Of a DNA stretch of 43,521 nt, positions 39,208 to 43,521 are shown piece by piece. The notes under the pieces were generated by a model that was given only the letters and a program-made list of their open reading frames with translations, made no database searches and had not been told where the DNA came from. Made by a program: the position numbers and the translations under genes. The DNA comes from Enterococcus sp. (GTDB lineage Bacteria > Bacillota > Bacilli > Lactobacillales > Enterococcaceae). The stretch lies in NCBI RefSeq assembly GCF_022711995.1, contig NZ_JALAHI010000050.1:1-43521 (forward strand), given 5' to 3'. The first letter of the stretch is position 1. Each line of letters starts with the position of its first letter.

Positions 39208-39397
39208 TGTATTTCTACCTGCGGAGCAAGAGGTTTGTTTTCATCTCACGATGAGGTTTGTTCTTGCCTATAGAGTGCAGTCCCTAGAGTTACCCGCCGA
39301 AACCTTCGATAAACTCTTTCCTCGTCATCTGTTGTACAGATCAGGCGCTATTCCTATTGGTCTATCTATCCTCCTTAGCTTATTTTGTAGAAATACA
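39208..39397 (-). repeat. 11-bp inverted repeat enclosing the glmS ribozyme
   Basis: TGTATTTCTAC at 39208-39218 is the exact reverse complement of GTAGAAATACA at 39387-39397. On the mRNA, the arm at 39387-39397 begins at the predicted transcription start. The other arm follows the ribozyme core, so the primary transcript's 5' end could pair across the whole ribozyme. Confidence 0.6.
39209..39350 (-). ncRNA. glmS ribozyme (GlcN6P-activated self-cleaving riboswitch)
   Basis: On the minus strand the signature runs in order: AGCGCC, then GATCTG/CAGATGACGAGG, GTTTATCGAAGGTTTCGGCGG, then the P3/P4 arms CTGC...GCAG and CAAGA...TCTTG enclosing CTCATC/GATGA. This is the glmS catalytic RNA fold, placed directly upstream of glmS. 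By analogy the cut falls between the A at 39349 and the G at 39348. GlcN6P acts as the cofactor, and the cleaved mRNA, with a 5'-OH, is then degraded in Gram-positives. The 3' boundary is approximate. Confidence 0.94.
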
Positions 39398-39403
39398 AGC
39401 ATT

Positions 39404-39432
39404 ATAATAATGGTTATATGGTTAATAGTCAA
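39404..39432 (-). promoter_or_regulatory. Promoter of glmS
   Basis: On the minus strand, TTGACT (39427-39432) is followed after 17 nt by TATTAT (39404-39409). The start near 39397 gives a leader of about 230 nt holding the ribozyme. An orphan AAGGAGG (about 39368-39374) lies in the leader before the cleavage site without a start codon nearby. Confidence 0.72.
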
Positions 39433-39612
39433 GAGAAAAAGAATAAAAAATAAATTGGTATAGATGTAACCGATGTGAAACGTTGTTTTGTTATTGCGTT
39501 TTCTTTCAGAAGTTTTCTCTAATGCTCCATTCAGTAAAATTGGAATTGTCTTTTTTGACTATCCTTTTTTTTTTAATTTCGATACAATGACAGAAGAAAG
39601 TGAGGGATGAAG

Positions 39613-39903
39613 ATGTCAGAAACTGTCCAATGTATGACGTTTTCCGAGTTGAAGAAAATGGTTGAACAATTAGAGAAACAAGAGAATGTGCATGATGAAA
39701 CAAAAATCATGTTGGATACTGGCTGGGATAGCCTGCAAGAAGTTCTTCCAGGGGCTATTTCCGTTCAAGAAGCGCAAGAGTTTCGCGTACAAGATGAATT
39801 AACAAAAGAATATTTCGGCGGCTATGCATTGAAAGAAAAAAGCTACAAATTTGCTGCGGATGGACCGGTTGAAACAGTGATTGTGATTGAAAACCGCTAC
39901 TAA
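39613..39903 (+). CDS. Small conserved-looking protein, unknown function
   Basis: A soluble protein of 96 residues. The N-terminal helix MTFSELKKMVEQLEKQE is followed by a mixed alpha/beta part ending in VETVIVIENRY. I do not recognise the family. GAGGG lies 6 nt before ATG 39613, while the ATG at 39607 abuts it. It lies 45 nt before sppA on the same strand and is probably co-transcribed. Upstream, TTGACT (39555) and TACAAT (39583) are spaced 22 nt across a T-run, too far for a standard promoter. Confidence 0.75.
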   Translation: MSETVQCMTFSELKKMVEQLEKQENVHDETKIMLDTGWDSLQEVLPGAISVQEAQEFRVQDELTKEYFGGYALKEKSYKFAADGPVETVIVIENRY

Positions 39904-39948
39904 AAGACGAAACGTAAAGGAACAGACAAGGATAATAGGGGTGAAAAA

Positions 39949-40974
39949 ATGAATAAAAGAAGATGGATAGCTGTTGGGATTGCTATTGGATTGTTTGTAT
40001 GCTCAGGGGTTTTCGCATTAATGACTCCGACAACTAATGAAGAAAACTCACTGGATGGATGGAATGCGCTATTGTATGGGAGTAACGAGTTGGAGGAAAA
40101 CCAATTAGCGGCGGGAGACACCAATAATCGAATCCTACGTTTATCACTGGAGGGTACTATTGCCAACACGACAAGTGGAGGATTGTTTTCAACGGAGAGT
40201 TATGATCACCAGTTATTTCTTGAAGAATTACGGGCTGCACAAGAGGATCCGACCATTAAAGGAATATTGTTCGAGGTGAATTCACCGGGAGGCGGCGTTT
40301 ATGAGAGCGCAGAGATTGCTCGGGAAATGAAAAAGATCAAGGACATCGGGATTCCTCTTTATGTCAGTATGAAGAACACTGCAGCCAGCGGCGGATATTA
40401 TATTTCTGCTGGGGCGGATAAAATTTTTGCTACCGATGAAACCGTAACAGGATCGATAGGGGTCATTATGTCGGGATTAAATTATTCAGGTTTATTGGAC
40501 AAATTAGGGATCGAAGATAGCACTTATAAGAGTGGGGCTTTGAAAGATATGGGTTCCTCAACACGAGAAGCCACTCAGGAAGATAAAAAGGTTCTGCAAA
40601 CTTATGTAGACAATGCCTATGGACGCTTTGTGTCTGTTGTTGCCGAAGGAAGAGGAATGTCGGAAGAAGCGGTTAGAAAAATCGCTGACGGACGGATTTA
40701 TGATGGCCAACAAGCGCTGGAGAATGGCTTAGTTGATGAAATCGGCTTTCCAGAAGATGCCCTTGCAGCATTAGAAGCTGACCAAGGGTTAGAGGATGCG
40801 GAAATTTTTGAATATGGTGTGGGCTCAACAGGATTTGCTTCGACATGGCTGGGCTCGAAACTGGCAGAGTTTCAAGGATTGAAATCCACTGATTCTAGTC
40901 GTCTTCTGCAAGTTGTTGAAAGTCTAGGAACAATGGATGCGCCGAAACCTCTTTATTATTATGGAGGTGAATAA
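39949..40974 (+). CDS. sppA: Signal peptide peptidase SppA
   Basis: A membrane serine protease of 341 residues. One N-terminal anchor spans about residues 7-27. The catalytic serine is S147 in NTAASGGYYIS and the lysine is K199 in SGALKDMGS, the same positions as in B. subtilis SppA. It degrades leftover signal peptides and has been linked to lantibiotic and lysozyme resistance in relatives. AGGGGTG precedes the ATG. The RDD-family gene follows directly. Confidence 0.96.
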   Translation: MNKRRWIAVGIAIGLFVCSGVFALMTPTTNEENSLDGWNALLYGSNELEENQLAAGDTNNRILRLSLEGTIANTTSGGLFSTESYDHQLFLEELRAAQEDPTIKGILFEVNSPGGGVYESAEIAREMKKIKDIGIPLYVSMKNTAASGGYYISAGADKIFATDETVTGSIGVIMSGLNYSGLLDKLGIEDSTYKSGALKDMGSSTREATQEDKKVLQTYVDNAYGRFVSVVAEGRGMSEEAVRKIADGRIYDGQQALENGLVDEIGFPEDALAALEADQGLEDAEIFEYGVGSTGFASTWLGSKLAEFQGLKSTDSSRLLQVVESLGTMDAPKPLYYYGGE

Positions 40975-40976
40975 GC

Positions 40977-41753
40977 ATGTCTGAAAAAGAAACAGAGACA
41001 CCCATCCAACAAGACATGAATCAAATGGCCGAAAACGCGCCACAAGAAAATTTGAATTCTGGAACGGAGATGTCAAAGACACAAACCAAGCAAGAATTGA
41101 CATCGTCGAATACCGAAAACCAACAATCAGCAGAAGCGGATCATCCCGATGATTTCTTTCAACAAGTATTGGGTTCATTTAAGCGAAACGAATATAGCGA
41201 GGAAGAAATCCAGCTTCGACAAAAGGAATGGCAACGTTATGAGGGACAGGAAAACGAAACAGAGGATCGAAAACGCGTCAATGATTTTCCAGATTATTTC
41301 TTCGCCGGATTTTGGATTCGATTGTTTGCTTATCTTGTTGATGTGTTATGTATCGGTGCTGTGACAGGTATCACCCTGGATACAATCTATCACTTAGGAG
41401 GGTGGTCAAGTAGTGGTCATCCGTTTGGATTGTATCAACTACTTTCATTGGCGATCTATTTAAGCTATTTTGTTTTGTTGACAAAATTCAACCAAGGGCA
41501 AACGATCGGCAAGATGATTTTTGGCATTCGGGTGGTTTCCTTCACAGAAGCAGAGTTGAGTTGGAAAACGGTATTGATTAGAGAACTATGCATGCGGTAT
41601 GTGTTGCAATTCAATCTTTTCTTTTATTTAGGTTATTTGCCTGTGATTTTTACAAAAGAAAAGCAGCATGCTGGCGATTTCTTCTCTGAGACCAGCGTTG
41701 TGACGATCAATTTGATCAAAGCATTCAACAAACAAGTCAGTGCGGATAGTTAA
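40977..41753 (+). CDS. RDD-family membrane protein with long acidic N-terminus
   Basis: A protein of 258 residues. The first 100 or so residues are hydrophilic, rich in Glu and Gln. The RDD domain follows: FFAGFWIRLFAYLVDVLCIGAV as the first helix, then two or three more membrane segments, and GQTIGKMIFGIRVV typical of the family. Function is unknown; some RDD proteins are Na+/H+ or compatible-solute transport related. GGAGGTGA lies before the ATG and overlaps the end of sppA. It often pairs with sppA in lactic acid bacteria. Confidence 0.85.
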   Translation: MSEKETETPIQQDMNQMAENAPQENLNSGTEMSKTQTKQELTSSNTENQQSAEADHPDDFFQQVLGSFKRNEYSEEEIQLRQKEWQRYEGQENETEDRKRVNDFPDYFFAGFWIRLFAYLVDVLCIGAVTGITLDTIYHLGGWSSSGHPFGLYQLLSLAIYLSYFVLLTKFNQGQTIGKMIFGIRVVSFTEAELSWKTVLIRELCMRYVLQFNLFFYLGYLPVIFTKEKQHAGDFFSETSVVTINLIKAFNKQVSADS

Positions 41754-41847
41754 TGATAAAGGCTGGATTTCTTCTTTTGTTGAGATAACTTAGCGAATTC
41801 TGTTCTCTGTCAACTTCTTCTATCAAAGCACAGCAATCAATTAAGGG

Positions 41848-41870
41848 ATCTGCCTTTGCAGATAAAGGAG
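41848..41870 (+). promoter_or_regulatory. Hairpin abutting the ribosome site of the TPR gene
   Basis: ATCTGC (41848-41853), loop CTTT, GCAGAT (41858-41863): a 6-bp stem that ends immediately before the Shine-Dalgarno AAAGGAG (41864-41870). The loop sequence is complementary to part of the SD. It may tune translation; no terminator function is seen. Confidence 0.35.
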
Positions 41871-41877
41871 CGTGTAT

Positions 41878-42822
41878 ATGGGAGACACGATCGAGTTTCC
41901 AAAACCTGAAGACCGCCTGCGGCATGCAGCAGAAAAAGCTTATCAAGCTAAAGATTATTTAAAAGCGTATCAGTATTATCAAGAAATTTATACCCAACAA
42001 TCTTCTTTTGAAATCAACCAATGCCTCGTTGACTGTTTACAGCAATTGGCTGATTTTTCAAAAGCCTTGGAAGTGGCAGATGATTTCTTGGATGATTACT
42101 TGCAGGAGGAGCAGGGATTTATTCAAATCGGCCATTTACTGATCCTTGCAGGTCAATACTTGCAAGCAAGAAAATGGCTTATGCTTGCCGAGAAGTCTTC
42201 TGCAATCTCCCCAGCGGCAGGAGAGAACTTCGTGAGAGAGTTGGATAAAGTAGAAGAGGTTCAACAAATTTTGGGACTGGAAGATTTTTTAGGCAAAAAG
42301 CAGGCACTAAGCAGGATGGACCAAAGCAACCAGCCGGTCAGCGGAGCTATTTGGCATCATTTTTCGCAAGGCCTTACCAAGAACCAGTTTTTGTCCCTCA
42401 TGAGTGATTTGTTACCTCAGCTTCATAACCCCTTCTTGTTGCCTAAATTAGTTGAGGAGCTGGTTTGTCTGAGGACGTCACAGCCTTTTGAACTGATCGA
42501 TTACATGGGGAATAAACAGCAGATTATTCCCAGTGAGTTATTTCCATTAAGGGAAATGCCAGTTTTTAAGCAAATGCATCAAGTCTTAGATGAACAGATA
42601 GGGCAAGAAAATCCTATCTTAGCAGAAAGTATCTTGGAAGAATTGAATGATCATTTTGCAGTGAGCTATCCATTCCTGCCTGCCACGGAAGAAATCGAGC
42701 CTTGGGTGCAAAGTTATATCGACGAGTACCAGAACCTTTTTTCGGGAAGTTCGCCGCAAATAATCAATGAAGAAATATTGCGTAAGAAAACACGATTACG
42801 AAAGATTTTAGCTTCTATTTGA
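41878..42822 (+). CDS. Tetratricopeptide-repeat protein, unknown function
   Basis: A protein of 314 residues, mostly helical. TPR-like units are seen at about residues 12-45 (AEKAYQAKDYLKAYQYYQEIY), 45-75 and 85-115 (GHLLILAGQYLQARKWLMLAE). The C-terminal half is less regular (DLLPQLHNPFLLPKLVEELV). There is no signal peptide or catalytic motif. AAAGGAG lies 7 nt before ATG 41878; the GTG at 41872 is too close. It is probably a scaffold or adaptor. It lies before tig in the same direction, but tig has its own promoter. Confidence 0.78.
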   Translation: MGDTIEFPKPEDRLRHAAEKAYQAKDYLKAYQYYQEIYTQQSSFEINQCLVDCLQQLADFSKALEVADDFLDDYLQEEQGFIQIGHLLILAGQYLQARKWLMLAEKSSAISPAAGENFVRELDKVEEVQQILGLEDFLGKKQALSRMDQSNQPVSGAIWHHFSQGLTKNQFLSLMSDLLPQLHNPFLLPKLVEELVCLRTSQPFELIDYMGNKQQIIPSELFPLREMPVFKQMHQVLDEQIGQENPILAESILEELNDHFAVSYPFLPATEEIEPWVQSYIDEYQNLFSGSSPQIINEEILRKKTRLRKILASI

Positions 42823-42873
42823 ATTCCAGAGCGGATTACGCAAGAAAAAAACGAGAAGTTTCTAGGTAAAATG

Positions 42874-42902
42874 TTTACAATTAAAGAACGTTAGTGTACT
42901 AT
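42874..42902 (+). promoter_or_regulatory. Promoter of tig
   Basis: TTTACA (42874-42879), 17 nt, TACTAT (42897-42902). A second -10-like TATAAT at 42938-42943 has only ATGAAA as a -35. GGAGG lies before the tig start codon. Confidence 0.6.
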
Positions 42903-42963
42903 TTAAAGGTATGCATGAAACTATTTCATATGTAAAATATAATTGTTATTCGGAGGGAAATAA

Positions 42964-43521
42964 ATGACTGCAAAATGGGAAAAAACAGGCACCAATGATG
43001 GTGTATTGACATTTTCGATCGAGCAAGCTGAAATCCAAAAAGGCTTGACGACTGCATTTAATAAAGTGAAAGGCAACTTAAACGTACCTGGTTTCCGTAA
43101 AGGAAAAGTATCTCGCCAAGTGTTTAACCGTATGTACGGAGAAGAAGCATTGTATGAAGATGCTTTGAACGCTGTATTGCCAGAGGCTTATGAAGCAGCA
43201 GTAAAAGAAGCTGGTATTGATCCAGTATCACAACCAAAAATCGATGTTGACAGCATGGAAAAAGGTCAAGATTGGGTAATCAAAGCAGAAGTGACTGTGA
43301 AACCAGAAGTAAAACTTGGTGATTACAAAGACCTAACTGTTGAAAAACAAGACCGTGAAGTAACAGAAGAAGACGTTGATGCACGCATCAAACGCGAACA
43401 AGAAGCTCAAGCTGAGTTAGTTATCAAAGAAGACGAAGCTGCTGAAAATGGCGACACAGTCGTCATCGACTTCGAAGGTTTCTTAGGTGAAGAAACATTT
43501 GAAGGCGGCAAAGGTGAAAAC
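42964..43521 (+). CDS. tig: Trigger factor Tig, 5' part (cut by the window end)
   Basis: The first 186 codons are present and no stop is reached. The ribosome-binding signature GFRKGK is at residues 43-48 of the N-terminal domain. The end of the window is inside the start of the peptidyl-prolyl isomerase domain ([24 protein letters not shown]). Trigger factor sits at the ribosome exit tunnel and helps new chains fold. GGAGGG precedes ATG 42964. Codon use is strongly biased, as expected for a highly expressed gene. Confidence 0.96.
   Translation, partial: MTAKWEKTGTNDGVLTFSIEQAEIQKGLTTAFNKVKGNLNVPGFRKGKVSRQVFNRMYGEEALYEDALNAVLPEAYEAAVKEAGIDPVSQPKIDVDSMEKGQDWVIKAEVTVKPEVKLGDYKDLTVEKQDREVTEEDVDARIKREQEAQAELVIKEDEAAENGDTVVIDFEGFLGEETFEGGKGEN

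Noticed and set aside
39251-39463. Plus-strand 70-codon frame across the glmS leader
   Set aside because: It is the complement of the ribozyme and promoter; no coding signals.
39555-39588. Promoter for the small gene at 39613 (TTGACT and TACAAT)
   Set aside because: Spacing of 22 nt is too long for sigma-A; recorded only in the gene entry.

Overview
The window looks like a chromosomal segment of an Enterococcus. The evidence is a D-aspartate ligase plus aspartate racemase pair (the D-Asx cross-bridge of most non-faecalis enterococci), a tandem-receptor GlnP fusion, CIRCE-controlled hrcA-grpE-dnaK, the rapZ-yvcK-whiA and cdaA-cdaR-glmM blocks, and a glmS ribozyme. The base composition, a gldA gene and a pyruvate:ferredoxin oxidoreductase would fit the E. 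casseliflavus/gallinarum side of the genus, but the species is not proven. Nearly everything is housekeeping; I see no phage, IS element, tRNA, rRNA or CRISPR.

Layout. 1-3.0 kb: a GH35-type glycosidase behind a probable cre site, then hemW. 3.0-8.0 kb: heat-shock cluster hrcA-grpE-dnaK with two CIRCE operators, a terminator after dnaK, and dnaJ as a separate unit. 8.2-9.3 kb: gldA behind a perfect Rex-type box. 9.3-12.9 kb: a sulfur operon, mccA-mccB-yrrT-luxS, which with an MtnN encoded elsewhere turns S-adenosylhomocysteine into cysteine and AI-2 precursor. It is preceded by a promoter, a 26-codon leader ORF with four consecutive Cys codons, mutually exclusive hairpins and an intrinsic terminator. 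I read this as a ribosome-mediated cysteine attenuator, and it is the most interesting element here. 13.0-15.2 kb: an ECF sigma/anti-sigma operon with an ECF-type promoter. 15.2-18.2 kb (minus): glutamine-type ABC transporter. 18.3-23.3 kb: SOS-controlled uvrB-uvrA. 23.3-25.5 kb: a possible small RNA, then D-Asp ligase and Asp racemase. 25.6-28.5 kb: rapZ-yvcK-whiA. 28.5-28.6 kb: an element of about 110 bp that appears to split a terminator stem. 28.6-33.0 kb: a DsbA-like protein (minus) and the NifJ-type oxidoreductase with a Rex-like operator. 33.2-36.6 kb: cdaA-cdaR-glmM (c-di-AMP and UDP-GlcNAc precursor supply). 36.7-39.4 kb: a DUF3784 protein, a probable gene remnant, and glmS (minus) with its ribozyme. 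39.6-43.5 kb: a small unknown protein, sppA, an RDD protein, a TPR protein and the first 186 codons of tig, which runs off the window.

Themes. Amino-sugar and wall synthesis recur (glmM, glmS, D-Asp ligase/racemase, cdaA, yvcK, rapZ). Redox sensing by Rex probably links gldA and nifJ. Much of the control is RNA-based: the glmS ribozyme, the cysteine attenuator and several structured intergenic regions. All motif and pairing statements come from reading the sequence by eye; no searches or folding programs were run.
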